Positions 10,490-19,456 of a stretch of 64,000 nt of DNA are shown piece after piece. A program made the translations under genes and the position numbers. The notes below the pieces were generated by a model. It did not search any database. It had not been told where the DNA came from and saw only the letters and a list, made by a program, of their open reading frames with translations. Positions within the stretch are counted from its first letter, which is position 1; each line of letters begins with the position of its first letter. Source of the stretch: Bacteroidales bacterium (GTDB lineage: Bacteria; Bacteroidota; Bacteroidia; Bacteroidales; UBA12077); assembly GCA_003446015.1 (NCBI GenBank), contig DMBU01000054.1:1-64000 (forward strand), in the 5' to 3' direction.

Positions 10490-10921
10490 ATGAATAAGAT
10501 ATTAAGGATAGTACTAATTGTCCTTTTCTCTATTTCTGCATTATTAACCTTATTGTTTTATGCAGGAGGTGAAGAAATAAGTGGTACCCCAAGATTTACA
10601 GACCTATATATTATATGGGCGGTTGTACTTACTGGACTAGCAGTTGGACTAGCAGTTATATTTCCTGTAGTTCAAATGATAACCAACCCTAAAAACGCAA
10701 AAAAAGGTTTAGCAGGGATTCTGGCATTACTTGTTGTTATTGTTATATCTTATGTAACAGCATCGGGTGAAATATTAGGAATTAAAAATCCTGATTTAGT
10801 ACAATATGATGTTCCTTCTACGTTAAAGTATGCAGGGATGATGCTTAATTCAGTATATATATTAGCATTTATTGCTATTGTCTCAATGATATATAGTGAA
10901 GTTGCTAAAATATTTAAATAG
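10490..10921 (+). CDS. four-helix membrane protein of the ExbB/ExbD operon
   Basis: 143-aa hydrophobic protein with four predicted membrane segments (about 5-24, 40-62, 72-92 and 112-135). I do not recognise a domain. Its place between exbB (6 bp upstream) and exbD (ATG 54 bp after its stop) suggests it is an accessory part of the Bacteroidota TonB-energising complex; this rests on context only. Confidence 0.75.
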   Translation: MNKILRIVLIVLFSISALLTLLFYAGGEEISGTPRFTDLYIIWAVVLTGLAVGLAVIFPVVQMITNPKNAKKGLAGILALLVVIVISYVTASGEILGIKNPDLVQYDVPSTLKYAGMMLNSVYILAFIAIVSMIYSEVAKIFK

Positions 10922-10930
10922 AAATTCAGG

Positions 10931-10948
10931 CAAGGTCGTTTGACCTTG
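10931..10948. other. small hairpin between operon genes
   Basis: CAAGGTC (10931-10937) and GACCTTG (10942-10948) are exactly complementary around a 4-nt loop, without a T-tract. It sits between the membrane protein stop and the exbD start and could influence mRNA stability (inference). Confidence 0.35.
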
Positions 10949-10975
10949 CTCAAACATTTAACTAAAACAAAGTTT

Positions 10976-11557
10976 ATGGCAAGAAAGTCAAAAGAAACTC
11001 CCGAAATTAACGGTGGTTCTATGGCCGATATAGCTTTCCTTTTATTGATCTTCTTCCTTGTGGCTACAACTATGGATATAGATACTGGTTTATCCAGACA
11101 GATGCCTCCATATAATCCTGAAGCTCAGGAATCTAAAGATGAAATTAAGGAACGAAATGTTTACGTGGTTCTTATTAACTCAAATGATCAGATTTTAGTT
11201 GAAGGACAACCAATGAATGTTCACAAGATTAGAGAAGCAGCAAAAGAATTTATTGTTAATCCTGAAAACAAAAGCAATTTGCCAGAAAAAAGACCTGTAG
11301 AAATAGATTTCTTAGGTGAAAAAATGGTATCGAAAGGTATAATCTCATTGCAAAATGACCGTGGAACTTCTTATGGAATGTACATAAAAGTACAGAATGA
11401 GCTTATTGCTGCATACAATGAGGTGCGTGATGAAGTTTCCATGAGAGAATTTGGACGACGTTTTGATGATTTGGTAAAAGAAAAGCAGGATGCAATAAAA
11501 GAATATTATCCTCAGATTATTTCTGAAGCTGAACCTAAAAATATCGGAGGGAAATAA
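10976..11557 (+). CDS. exbD: ExbD/TolR-family protein (first copy)
   Basis: Inner-membrane, periplasm-facing partner of ExbB. From the ATG at 10976 it is 193 aa, beginning MARKSKETPEING and followed by a single membrane helix with the conserved Asp (SMADIAFLLLIFFLVATTM, about residues 15-34). A TTG codon at 10940 would extend it by 12 residues but lies within the intergenic hairpin, so the ATG is preferred. The long periplasmic C-terminal domain is larger than in the second copy. The next gene starts 1 bp after its stop. Confidence 0.88.
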   Translation: MARKSKETPEINGGSMADIAFLLLIFFLVATTMDIDTGLSRQMPPYNPEAQESKDEIKERNVYVVLINSNDQILVEGQPMNVHKIREAAKEFIVNPENKSNLPEKRPVEIDFLGEKMVSKGIISLQNDRGTSYGMYIKVQNELIAAYNEVRDEVSMREFGRRFDDLVKEKQDAIKEYYPQIISEAEPKNIGGK

Positions 11558-11558
11558 A

Positions 11559-12032
11559 ATGGCAAAATTCGGACGAAAAGGAAAAGGTGGAATGCCTGGT
11601 ATTTCAACAGCTTCGTTACCAGATATTGTTTTTATGTTATTATTCTTCTTTATGGTTAGTACTGTAATGAGAGAAACAACATTAAAAATTGAACAAAAAT
11701 TACCTGGTGCAACTGAAGTAAAAAAGATGGAAAGAAAATCGTTGGTTAGTTATATTAATATAGGTAAACCAAGACCAACTTTTCAATCCATGTATGGAAC
11801 AGAACCTAGAATTCAATTAAATGATGCTTTTGCAAAAGTAGCTGATATCCGTAATTATATAACTGCTGAAAGAGAAAAGATGGACGAAAAAGAACGTCCT
11901 TTGATGACAGTTTCTTTAAAGGTTGATCAAAAAACTAAAATGGGAATTGTTGTTGATGTGAAGCAGGAATTGCGTAAGGCAAGTGCCTTAAAAATTAACT
12001 ACTCAACAAGAAAAGTTGAAGTTATTGAATAA
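11559..12032 (+). CDS. exbD: ExbD/TolR-family protein (second copy)
   Basis: 157-aa ExbD paralog with the membrane segment and essential Asp in LPDIVFMLLFFFMVSTVM (about residues 20-37) and a periplasmic domain. It is the last gene of the exbB operon, one base after the previous stop and directly upstream of a strong terminator. Two different ExbD proteins per operon is the usual Bacteroidota arrangement and may allow mixed complexes (inference). Confidence 0.9.
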   Translation: MAKFGRKGKGGMPGISTASLPDIVFMLLFFFMVSTVMRETTLKIEQKLPGATEVKKMERKSLVSYINIGKPRPTFQSMYGTEPRIQLNDAFAKVADIRNYITAEREKMDEKERPLMTVSLKVDQKTKMGIVVDVKQELRKASALKINYSTRKVEVIE

Positions 12033-12051
12033 AAATAATTTTTACAATATA

Positions 12052-12088
12052 TCAAAAAAGGAGATGATAAATTCATCTCCTTTTTTGA
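12052..12088 (+). terminator. intrinsic terminator of the exbB/exbD operon
   Basis: A perfect 16-bp stem (12052-12067 with 12073-12088) around a 5-nt loop. The stem contains GGAGATGA/TCATCTCC and ends in a T6 run. Confidence 0.9.
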
Positions 12089-12137
12089 TTATTTTAATTT
12101 AATGAATTGAAAAGTTTAAACATTTTCCAATAAAACT

Positions 12138-12145
12138 TATATTTG
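12138..12145 (+). promoter_or_regulatory. -7 element upstream of the 131-aa exported protein
   Basis: TATATTTG matches TAnnTTTG, 80 bp upstream of the start at 12226. A GTTT at 12114 could serve as a weak -33 element. Confidence 0.35.
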
Positions 12146-12225
12146 TAATGATTATCTTAGTATATTAAGAGATAATTTTTAACAAAGGGCGGGAGGAATT
12201 TCACTTTGTGCTTAAAATTGGTATT

Positions 12226-12621
12226 ATGAGAAAGACTTTAAATACACTATTCATTATTGTACTTCTTCTGTTTGTTTATACTTCTTCATTTGCTCAAAAA
12301 GACATATTTATTAAGGAGTTTCAGTTTGAATTAAAAAAGAAAAGTGCAAATCAATATGAAAATGAATATTTTCTTACTATTACCTTAAATAAAAATTCAC
12401 TTTATAAATTTACGGTGTTAAATCATATTGGAGATTTTCCCGGAGTTGCAGTTGTCCAGATTTTGGAAAACGACAGGGTTGTAGCAAGCAATTACGTGAA
12501 TGGAAAGTATTATGAGAAATTCATGTTTAAATGCACTAAAACCGGATTCTACGATATCTTAATTAATTTTGAAGATAATCAATTAGGCTCTTCGCTAATA
12601 AAACTATTTTTAGTCCAATAA
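12226..12621 (+). CDS. small exported protein, unknown function
   Basis: 131 aa from the ATG at 12226 (an upstream GTG at 12208 would add six residues without a better ribosome site). A clear signal peptide (hydrophobic residues 7-20, cleavage after SSFA-Q) marks export to the periplasm or surface. The mature part is beta-rich and looks like a compact single domain. I recognise no family. It is the last host gene before the island and is followed by its own terminator. Confidence 0.7.
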   Translation: MRKTLNTLFIIVLLLFVYTSSFAQKDIFIKEFQFELKKKSANQYENEYFLTITLNKNSLYKFTVLNHIGDFPGVAVVQILENDRVVASNYVNGKYYEKFMFKCTKTGFYDILINFEDNQLGSSLIKLFLVQ

Positions 12622-12635
12622 AAAATCCCAAAAAT

Positions 12636-12665
12636 AAAAAAGGATTGATACATATCAACCCTTTT
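12636..12665 (+). terminator. terminator-like hairpin before the island
   Basis: AAAAGGATTGAT pairs with ATCAACCCTTTT with one A-C mismatch and a 4-nt loop, ending in TTTT. It lies immediately left of the attL-like repeat. Confidence 0.6.
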
Positions 12666-12666
12666 C

Positions 12667-12690
12667 AAGTGACCCAGGGAGGACTCGAAC
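12667..12690. repeat. attL-like core repeat (24 bp)
   Basis: Exact copy of the last 21 nt of the tRNA-Arg gene plus 3 flanking bases, without the rest of the tRNA. It marks the left edge of the island, 164 bp upstream of the integrase start. Confidence 0.88.
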
Positions 12691-12796
12691 TTACTTTACA
12701 CCCAAATACAATCAAGAACTTCAAAATACTAATAAACAAGGCAAATATACAAAATATTTGTTTGTAGTTGTACACGGATGTTTAAAAAAGTACACT

Positions 12797-12825
12797 TTAT
12801 TGGGTGCAAGTGTGGGTGCAAATTA
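12797..12825. repeat. arm-type direct repeat, left end
   Basis: TTATTGGGTGCAA (12797-12809) is repeated exactly at 46093-46105 near the right end, and similarity continues for about 29 bp. A second TGGGTGCAA unit sits at 12813-12821. It lies between attL and the integrase start and overlaps the integrase promoter region. It is a candidate integrase or excisionase binding site. Confidence 0.5.
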
Positions 12826-12826
12826 C

Positions 12827-12834
12827 TATCTTTG
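12827..12834 (+). promoter_or_regulatory. -7 element for the integrase gene
   Basis: TATCTTTG matches TAnnTTTG and lies 19 bp upstream of the ATG at 12854. It directly follows the TGGGTGCAA repeats, which suggests autoregulation by integrase or excisionase (inference). Confidence 0.5.
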
Positions 12835-12853
12835 ATTATCAAAAATTTATTAG

Positions 12854-14107
12854 ATGGCAACACTCACATATTTTATAAGAACCACAAAGAAACCAACAGA
12901 AAAGGTAAGTATTAGAGTTAGATTAAGGCATAATGAAACTTACTTTTATGCAAAAACTTCATATGCGGTTGCTCCCCAAAACTGGGATAAGAAGAAGCAA
13001 CGAATAAAGCAGGGGAAAGAGCATTCAACGAGAGATACAATTAATACTAAACTGACTTCATTGGAAACCTATATAATGGATCAGTGGAACCTACGCATTG
13101 ATAAAAATCTAATAGACAGCGAATGGTTGCAGGATTCTATCAATTTATTTTTTAAGAAAACCGTAAAAGAGGAAAAGGAAATATCATTACAAAGATTTAT
13201 TAATAAATACTTCGATAATATTGATTTGTATGTAAGTGATAAAACAGGAAAAAAGTTAAATCCTAGCACTATTCGAAAACTGAAAGCGAGTCAAGAAGTT
13301 CTAAAGGACTTTATTGAAAAGAGATTCGAAAGTATTTTGCTTACAGAAGTTAATTATGCTTTTTATGAAAGTTTTGTTCAATATCTAACTGATGAAAAAA
13401 AGTATGCAGTTAATACGGTGGGTAAACACATTGGAAGTTTAAAGGCAGTATTAAGCTTTGCAAAACGAAAGGGGTATAATATAGATACTGAGCGATTTAA
13501 AAGACTGAGTGAAGAAAGCGATAATATTTATTTAAATGAAGAAGAGTTACAAAAAATATATAGTCTCGATTTATCTGAAAACAAACGTTTAGAAAAGGTG
13601 CGTGATCTTTTTATTGTTGGTGCCTGGACCGGACTTAGATTTAGTGATCTAACCATGGTAAATAAGGATAGTATACAAAATGATATGATTGTTGTTGAGC
13701 AAAGTAAAACATCGCAAAAAGTATTTGTTCCATTACACTGGATGACCAAAGCAATATTTGAAAAATATGATTACGAAATTCCCGTTCAGATAACCAACCA
13801 AAAGTTTAATGAGTTTATAAAAGAGGTCTGTGATAAAGCAAAAATTAATGATGTTTTTACAAAAGGAATAACAATTGCAGGAAAACGAAAAATTGAACAA
13901 TTTAAAAAGCATCAAAAGGTTTCATCGCATACTGCAAGACGTTCATTTGCAACAAATTTATATAACTCAGATTTTCCAACTATCTCAATAATGGCAATAA
14001 CAGGTCATAAAAGTGAAAGAGCTTTCTTATCATATATAAAAGTTACACCAGAAGAGCATGCAAAAAAACTTCAACGACATTGGGGGAATATTAATAAAAC
14101 ACTCTAA
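12854..14107 (+). CDS. int: tyrosine recombinase/integrase
   Basis: It catalyses site-specific integration and excision of the island at the tRNA-Arg 3' end. The 417-aa protein has an N-terminal arm-binding domain (1-95), a SAM-like core-binding domain (about 108-205) and the catalytic domain (about 225-410). All expected catalytic residues are visible: R262 in TGLRFSDL, K285, H359 and R362 in SHTARRSFAT, H385 in ITGHKSERA and Y394 in FLSYIKV. It is adjacent to attL. A degraded copy of its last 50 codons lies at 19305-19450. Confidence 0.95.
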   Translation: MATLTYFIRTTKKPTEKVSIRVRLRHNETYFYAKTSYAVAPQNWDKKKQRIKQGKEHSTRDTINTKLTSLETYIMDQWNLRIDKNLIDSEWLQDSINLFFKKTVKEEKEISLQRFINKYFDNIDLYVSDKTGKKLNPSTIRKLKASQEVLKDFIEKRFESILLTEVNYAFYESFVQYLTDEKKYAVNTVGKHIGSLKAVLSFAKRKGYNIDTERFKRLSEESDNIYLNEEELQKIYSLDLSENKRLEKVRDLFIVGAWTGLRFSDLTMVNKDSIQNDMIVVEQSKTSQKVFVPLHWMTKAIFEKYDYEIPVQITNQKFNEFIKEVCDKAKINDVFTKGITIAGKRKIEQFKKHQKVSSHTARRSFATNLYNSDFPTISIMAITGHKSERAFLSYIKVTPEEHAKKLQRHWGNINKTL

Positions 14108-14135
14108 TTTTATATAAGGCACAATTATTAAAGAA

Positions 14136-14885
14136 ATGATTTCACACATTAAAAGCACTGTATTCTCAATTTTAATTAAAAAAAATAGCTCTAACATTAA
14201 ACATCTTGGAACTGGATTTTTAATTGGCAAAGAAGGATTATTTTTTACTGTTGGTCATACTTTTAGAAAGATTAAAAAAGAAATTGAAAATAATGGCCTT
14301 AATAATATATTTGTTGCATTTCCTAAAAAACAGGCCGAATTAATTGAAATTAATAGATTGCAGTATAAATCAATTGAAATATACAAGCAAAAGGGGCCAA
14401 CTTATATAGATATAGCCGTAGGTTCGATTCCTATTAAGAATGATGATTATTTGGTTTTCAAGAGAAAAAGGCCGTCTAATAAAGAAAAATTAACTGCTTA
14501 TGGATATAAAAACATGAAGGACAATGGTCTGCATGAATTATCTGAAAATACTGCAAACTTAGAAAAAGTAGAATTAAAACCAGAAAAGGTTAATAAAACA
14601 CATGACATAGCTCTAATTTCAGATGTGAGAAGAGATTATGAATTATCAAGGGAAAAGGTAAACAGAAGTAGGTTTTTTAATAATTGTATTACTCTTGACA
14701 AAAGATTGTTTAGCGGGGGTAGTGGCTGTCCTATTGTTGATTCAGATGGATATGTTAGGGGTGTATTAATAGGTAGTTCTCAAATTGTCAAATCTTCAGA
14801 TATGATTTTATCAAAGTATTGTACTAAATATATTAGATATCACACTAGTATCATGTTTGATATGTATCAAGACATTAATTCTTAA
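14136..14885 (+). CDS. trypsin-like serine protease domain protein
   Basis: 249-aa protein with the trypsin/chymotrypsin fold signature: H41 in FFTVGHTF, D92 in YIDIAVG and S196 in FSGGSGCPIVDSDG. The spacing fits an active triad. No signal peptide is visible, so it is probably cytoplasmic. Trypsin-like proteases are known partners or effectors in several antiphage systems, including AVAST type I and NTPase-linked modules. Its place between the integrase and a SIR2 gene fits a defence role (inference). The 175-bp gap to the SIR2 gene suggests a separate unit. Confidence 0.8.
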   Translation: MISHIKSTVFSILIKKNSSNIKHLGTGFLIGKEGLFFTVGHTFRKIKKEIENNGLNNIFVAFPKKQAELIEINRLQYKSIEIYKQKGPTYIDIAVGSIPIKNDDYLVFKRKRPSNKEKLTAYGYKNMKDNGLHELSENTANLEKVELKPEKVNKTHDIALISDVRRDYELSREKVNRSRFFNNCITLDKRLFSGGSGCPIVDSDGYVRGVLIGSSQIVKSSDMILSKYCTKYIRYHTSIMFDMYQDINS

Positions 14886-14953
14886 TGTATAATGTTTAAT
14901 TGAGGACCACTTTATTCTCAAAAAAATAGTTAAAAACATTGATCTAAATTGCA

Positions 14954-14990
14954 AAATAAAGTCTAACTATTTAGTAAGACATTTTATTAA
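14954..14990. repeat. module-boundary repeat, copy 1
   Basis: AAATAAAGTCTAACTATTTA and the following AT-rich stretch recur with few changes at about 19457-19498, in each case just upstream of a defence-type operon. In the second copy the segment directly follows the integrase remnant. Confidence 0.55.
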
Positions 14991-15060
14991 AACTTTATAG
15001 AATTGTTTTATTTTTTTAGTAATTTCATCAAACATTTGATATTAAGAGATAGTATTTGTA

Positions 15061-16170
15061 ATGACCAAACTAAAAAGTGAGCTTATTCAAGAGTTAAGGG
15101 ATTTAAATAAAAATCCTGATACTGAAATAGTTCCTTTTATAGGTGCGGGATCATCAAAACTTTTAGGATTACCGGATTGGAAAGAACTCATAGAGCAATA
15201 CCATAAATATGTTGGTTGTACTATTAGTTTAGAATCTATAAAGAAGGATCTTAAAGAGGATCTTTCTAAAGTTGCAGATTTAATATTTGAGAATTCTGGT
15301 AAAGATTTTGATTTATATTACGAATTTATGGGAGGGATTACACCCAAAAATACTGGATATACCGCATTACATGCTGTATTAGTTAAGAATTTTCAAAAAA
15401 TTATTACAACCAATTATGATCAAGCTTTTGAGAATGCCTTAAGTGATGATAATATAAATGACTATAAATTATTAGTTTATCCAAATAATTTAATGTCAAT
15501 TGATTTTCAAGGAAGGGTTATTGCATATATACATGGACATATTAAAAGTGGAATTTATGTTTTTCGAAATGAAGAATATGAGCAAGCCTATCTACATGAT
15601 ACTAAAATAAAAAGTTTTCTAACAGAAATTATTTCAAAGAAAGTTTTAGTGTTTATTGGTTTTAGTTTTAGTGATAAGATGTTTAGAAATACAGTAAAAC
15701 AAATTATCGCAGAAACAAACGCAGTAAGAGAAAAAGAAGAGCAAGTTTTTGGGAAAAAAAGCAAGACAAATTTTGAACAAAAATTATATGTATTATTTCC
15801 AAGCGAAAATTTGAAAACAAAAGTTTTTAAACATGATTTAAGTAAATTAGGGATCAATTATGATGAAATAGAGGATCATATAAGCTTAAATGGGGAAGAT
15901 GATTCTTTAGAAATGAAAGTTCTAGAATTAGAAGAAAGTGCCAATTTACTGAAAATTGAATTAGGAGAAAACTATAATAAGCTAAATGAATTGTACTTAA
16001 GAACTGAAAAAAATAGAGATATGTTAAAATATTTTAGCAATCTTAAAATTGAAGTAGTTGAATATGATGAAAACAATACCATTGAAATAGAAGAAATAAT
16101 TAGACTAATAACCAAAGAAGAAATCAAACATTCAGATGATTTATCAGAAGCTCGCAATATAAAGAATTAA
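15061..16170 (+). CDS. SIR2-like domain protein, probable NADase effector
   Basis: 369 aa. The SIR2_2-type core is intact: GAGSS at 28-32 (nucleotide loop), TTNYD at 116-120, the catalytic His in YIHGHI (H158) and FIGFSFSD at 198-205. Bacterial SIR2 proteins of this type (as in Thoeris ThsA, DSR and SIR2-HerA) deplete NAD+ during phage infection. The last 100 residues are an extra, charged and probably helical extension. It is 4 bp upstream of the 922-aa gene, so the two are translationally linked. The reading as an abortive-infection effector with a sensor partner is inference. Confidence 0.85.
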   Translation: MTKLKSELIQELRDLNKNPDTEIVPFIGAGSSKLLGLPDWKELIEQYHKYVGCTISLESIKKDLKEDLSKVADLIFENSGKDFDLYYEFMGGITPKNTGYTALHAVLVKNFQKIITTNYDQAFENALSDDNINDYKLLVYPNNLMSIDFQGRVIAYIHGHIKSGIYVFRNEEYEQAYLHDTKIKSFLTEIISKKVLVFIGFSFSDKMFRNTVKQIIAETNAVREKEEQVFGKKSKTNFEQKLYVLFPSENLKTKVFKHDLSKLGINYDEIEDHISLNGEDDSLEMKVLELEESANLLKIELGENYNKLNELYLRTEKNRDMLKYFSNLKIEVVEYDENNTIEIEEIIRLITKEEIKHSDDLSEARNIKN

Positions 16171-16174
16171 GGTT

Positions 16175-18943
16175 ATGTTAATAGAAGAGTTAAGAATAAT
16201 ACAAGATTATATTAATAATCCTAAGGACGTTAAGCTACCTGAAGATAGATTCTTTTTAGATAATGATATAAAAGAAGAGTTTTTTTGGTTAAAAGCGAGC
16301 ATTAAAAATCAGAAATTAATCATAAGTGATTTCATTAAAGATCATCCATGTTATATATCAAACAAATTAACAAGGATTCTAAGAACGGGTGAATACACGA
16401 AAATTGAGTATTATTTATTAGTGTTCCTGATAAATTTAACTGATAATTTGGTTAAGATGGAGAGTTCACTTTCTATTGTTAAGGATATAATTGATGAATA
16501 CATTGTTAACGGAAATACTTCTAGCTGTAAACTTAATTCTCAAGTGCAATTTTTTATATCTAAAATGATAATTAGGTTACCAATAAAAGATTTATCTGAC
16601 ACATATATTGATTTTATAGCTGAAAAGGCACTTCATAATGATTCTGCACTATCATATCAAATAACAGATGTCTTTTTCCCAAAACTTCTTGAAAGCGGAA
16701 ATAAAGATTTGGTTAAAAAGGTATTAATCAAATGGATATTTTCTTATGACATTAAGAATTCATCATTTGAGTTTTCACAATCTCCAATTTTATTACCTAG
16801 GTTTTATAGTTACAGTTTAGAAAATATTATATCTGATAGTAAAAAAATAAGAAGCTTAATAGAAATTATAGGAGCAAATGAATTATTTGAATTATCACTG
16901 GGTTTAATAAAAGAAGTTATTAATAAAGCTCCAATCAAGTTTCATTCTATAAATATCCCAACAATTGAAAAAAGCGAACAAACCGTTAATGAAAATGATT
17001 TTTCATATTTATTAGTAAGTTTTATTAGAGAACAAATAAATTTAAGCAAATTAAGTAAGAAGTTAGTTACAAGTCTTTTAATATCAGAAGTTTCAATTAT
17101 TAAGAGATTCGGGTATTATATGATTGGATTGTATTATGTTGATTATAAGAATCTTTTTTGGAATTTGAAGGTGTACAATCCTTTAAATGAAGTAGAATCT
17201 AAATATGAAATATTCAGTCTATTGAAAGAGAATTCTGAAGCAATAAAAAAAGAGGAATTAAAAATCTTATTTAATTGGATTGATAATATAGAGATTAAAG
17301 ACTATGATGGTGACGCAGATGAGATCAAAAAATTGAAAGTAATAAGAGGAAAGGAGTATATAGCAGCACTTGAAAAGATTAATGAAGAATTTATAAAGAG
17401 TGTAAAAGATAAAAAGAAAGAATTAGATAAGATTTATCCATATGAAAGAGAACATCCAGGCTATAATTCCTATTTTACTACTAGGGTAGGGTATGATTAC
17501 CCAGACAGTGATGAAGAATTTAAACTTTATAGTAATAACCCACAGAATTTGGTAAAAAAGATTGAGGAAGATGATGATAAATGGGATTGGCTGGAAAAAG
17601 AGGGACAACAAGATAGATTAAGAGAACTTTTTAAAGAAAATCCTAATTATATCAAGGATACCAATAGTTTAGCAAAATTAGATTTTAATTATTTGTCTAA
17701 TATCATTTATGGATTGGATTTGGCATTGAAGGAAGGAAAGATTATTGACTGGAATAAAATTATCAAGCTTATTAATACTGTAATAAATTCAGGGAAGTTT
17801 AATGAATCTACTCATGATAGAAATCAATTTGTTGGTTATGTAGGGTGGTTAATTAGGACTGCAACTGAAAGTGACGAAAAGCCATTACTTAAAGAACATT
17901 TGAGTTCATTAAAAGATATTTGTTTGAAGTTGTTAAAATTAAATACTCATTCAAAAAGGTTAAATAATGATCCTTTTTTTGATGTTTTGAATAGTTCAGA
18001 AGGTAAAGTTTTTGATGCAACATTAAATGTTTTATTACAAAATGCTAGGTTATATAAGAAAAATGATGGTGATAAATGGATTAAGGAAATAAAGGATTAT
18101 TACACATACGTCTTAAATAATAATAAAATTTCTGAAGCATTTCTTTGGAGCGTTGCTGGACACTTACCTCAGTTTGGTTTTCTTCATATGGATTGGTTAA
18201 TTGAGAATATAGATAAATTATTTCCAAAGGGTAATTTGAAATATTGGAAATTATCCATGAGGTTTTATCACCGAATGTCTTCTACTGTTTATAAATCAAT
18301 ATTTGATTTACTTAATTCAAATGGGCATTATGATTTAGCTTTAAAGATTTTTATTAACAAGGAAGAAGGAACAAGGGACATAATTTCACATATTATTGTA
18401 AGTTATATTGCAGGTTGGAAAGAACAAGAAATAGATAATTCCAATGGTTTGTTGAATAGAATTATTAAAAAACAAGAATGGACTCAAATTGAATCTGCAA
18501 TAAATTATTTTATCACTAATAAAAATATTGAAACAAATAGATTGATTGAATTTTGGCGTTTAATGGTAGGTAATGTTGAAAAGGAAAAAGATAAAATAGG
18601 AAGAGAATTACTAAGACTTTCACATAGAATCTACTCTATAGATGATGAAATATATGAACTAATGTCTCAAACATTAGATTTATTAGATGATAAAAGAGAA
18701 TTGCATGAACTATTAAGGAATCTTCTGAAATCTATTAAAGGGGATCCGTTGAAAAGAGCAAAGTTAATTATGAAAGCGACATCGAAAGACCTAGATCAGG
18801 GGTATTATATCGATGATGATATAAAAAAATTATTAGAAGAATTAGAAAACGAAGATGTTTTATTTAGATTGAACTTTATAAATGATATGGTTTCAAAAAG
18901 ATTATTTGGTCTTTTTGATATTTATTATTCAGAAGAACTATAA
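16175..18943 (+). CDS. large helical protein, candidate partner of the SIR2 effector
   Basis: 922-aa protein that I do not recognise. It has no signal peptide, membrane helix or Walker motif. The sequence is highly charged and predicted almost entirely helical, with irregular repeat-like helices from about 40 to 330 and 440 to 900, which suggests an alpha-solenoid scaffold. A short non-helical Pro/Tyr-rich stretch at about 425-455 (HPGYNSYFTTRVGYDYPDS) may be a hinge. A resemblance to SIR2-associated DUF4020-type proteins is possible but I could not confirm it. The position 4 bp after the SIR2 gene implies it acts with it, for instance as sensor or regulator (inference). Confidence 0.72.
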   Translation: MLIEELRIIQDYINNPKDVKLPEDRFFLDNDIKEEFFWLKASIKNQKLIISDFIKDHPCYISNKLTRILRTGEYTKIEYYLLVFLINLTDNLVKMESSLSIVKDIIDEYIVNGNTSSCKLNSQVQFFISKMIIRLPIKDLSDTYIDFIAEKALHNDSALSYQITDVFFPKLLESGNKDLVKKVLIKWIFSYDIKNSSFEFSQSPILLPRFYSYSLENIISDSKKIRSLIEIIGANELFELSLGLIKEVINKAPIKFHSINIPTIEKSEQTVNENDFSYLLVSFIREQINLSKLSKKLVTSLLISEVSIIKRFGYYMIGLYYVDYKNLFWNLKVYNPLNEVESKYEIFSLLKENSEAIKKEELKILFNWIDNIEIKDYDGDADEIKKLKVIRGKEYIAALEKINEEFIKSVKDKKKELDKIYPYEREHPGYNSYFTTRVGYDYPDSDEEFKLYSNNPQNLVKKIEEDDDKWDWLEKEGQQDRLRELFKENPNYIKDTNSLAKLDFNYLSNIIYGLDLALKEGKIIDWNKIIKLINTVINSGKFNESTHDRNQFVGYVGWLIRTATESDEKPLLKEHLSSLKDICLKLLKLNTHSKRLNNDPFFDVLNSSEGKVFDATLNVLLQNARLYKKNDGDKWIKEIKDYYTYVLNNNKISEAFLWSVAGHLPQFGFLHMDWLIENIDKLFPKGNLKYWKLSMRFYHRMSSTVYKSIFDLLNSNGHYDLALKIFINKEEGTRDIISHIIVSYIAGWKEQEIDNSNGLLNRIIKKQEWTQIESAINYFITNKNIETNRLIEFWRLMVGNVEKEKDKIGRELLRLSHRIYSIDDEIYELMSQTLDLLDDKRELHELLRNLLKSIKGDPLKRAKLIMKATSKDLDQGYYIDDDIKKLLEELENEDVLFRLNFINDMVSKRLFGLFDIYYSEEL

Positions 18944-18966
18944 AATTAAATTAGATATAGATTTAA

Positions 18967-19293
18967 ATGTGGTCAAAAGAAGAACTCCAAGTTTATATAA
19001 GCTACTGTAAACTGAATAACTTAAAATATGAATGTGTCTGGATAAATATGAATGATGATGAAAGATTAAATTTACTTGGAAAACTACATCAAAAAATGCT
19101 TCAAATTGATAAATCTGTTAAAGTGTATCTTGATTTTGAATATGTTGATTCTTTAAGGTATTCTTTAATCGATTTTGTTAAAGACGAAATGCCAAATAAG
19201 TTACTTACCTGGATTCCGGATAACTTTAGCACAAAACAAGAAATGGTAAAATATGTAGATAATTACGTTAAAAAAGAGCTCTACTGGAATTAA
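18967..19293 (+). CDS. 108-aa protein of the SIR2 operon
   Basis: Unrecognised soluble alpha/beta protein, Trp/Tyr-rich (CVWINMNDDERLNLLGKLHQ; LLTWIPDNFST). It starts 23 bp after the 922-aa gene on the same strand and is followed immediately by the integrase remnant. It may be a third component, regulator or inhibitor of the SIR2 unit; only context supports that. Confidence 0.6.
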   Translation: MWSKEELQVYISYCKLNNLKYECVWINMNDDERLNLLGKLHQKMLQIDKSVKVYLDFEYVDSLRYSLIDFVKDEMPNKLLTWIPDNFSTKQEMVKYVDNYVKKELYWN

Positions 19294-19304
19294 ATATAAA
19301 AAGG

Positions 19305-19450
19305 TCATTTGCAACAAACTTATATAACTCAGATTTTTAACAATTTCAATAATGGCAATAACAGGTCATAAAAGTGAGAGAGCTTTCTTATCATATATTT
19401 AAGTCACACCAGAAGAGCATGCTAAAAAACCTCAAAGGCACTAGGAAAAA
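19305..19450 (+). pseudogene. degenerate 3' end of a second integrase
   Basis: The sequence matches codons from SFATNLYNSDF to about KKLQRHW of the intact integrase (13943-14090) at nucleotide level. It carries an in-frame TAA after NSDF, a shifted frame and a stop in place of the Lys of the YIK motif. The upstream 1100 bp of the gene are absent. It is a recombination scar or the remnant of a second element using the same integrase type. Confidence 0.9.
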
Positions 19451-19456
19451 TTTGCT

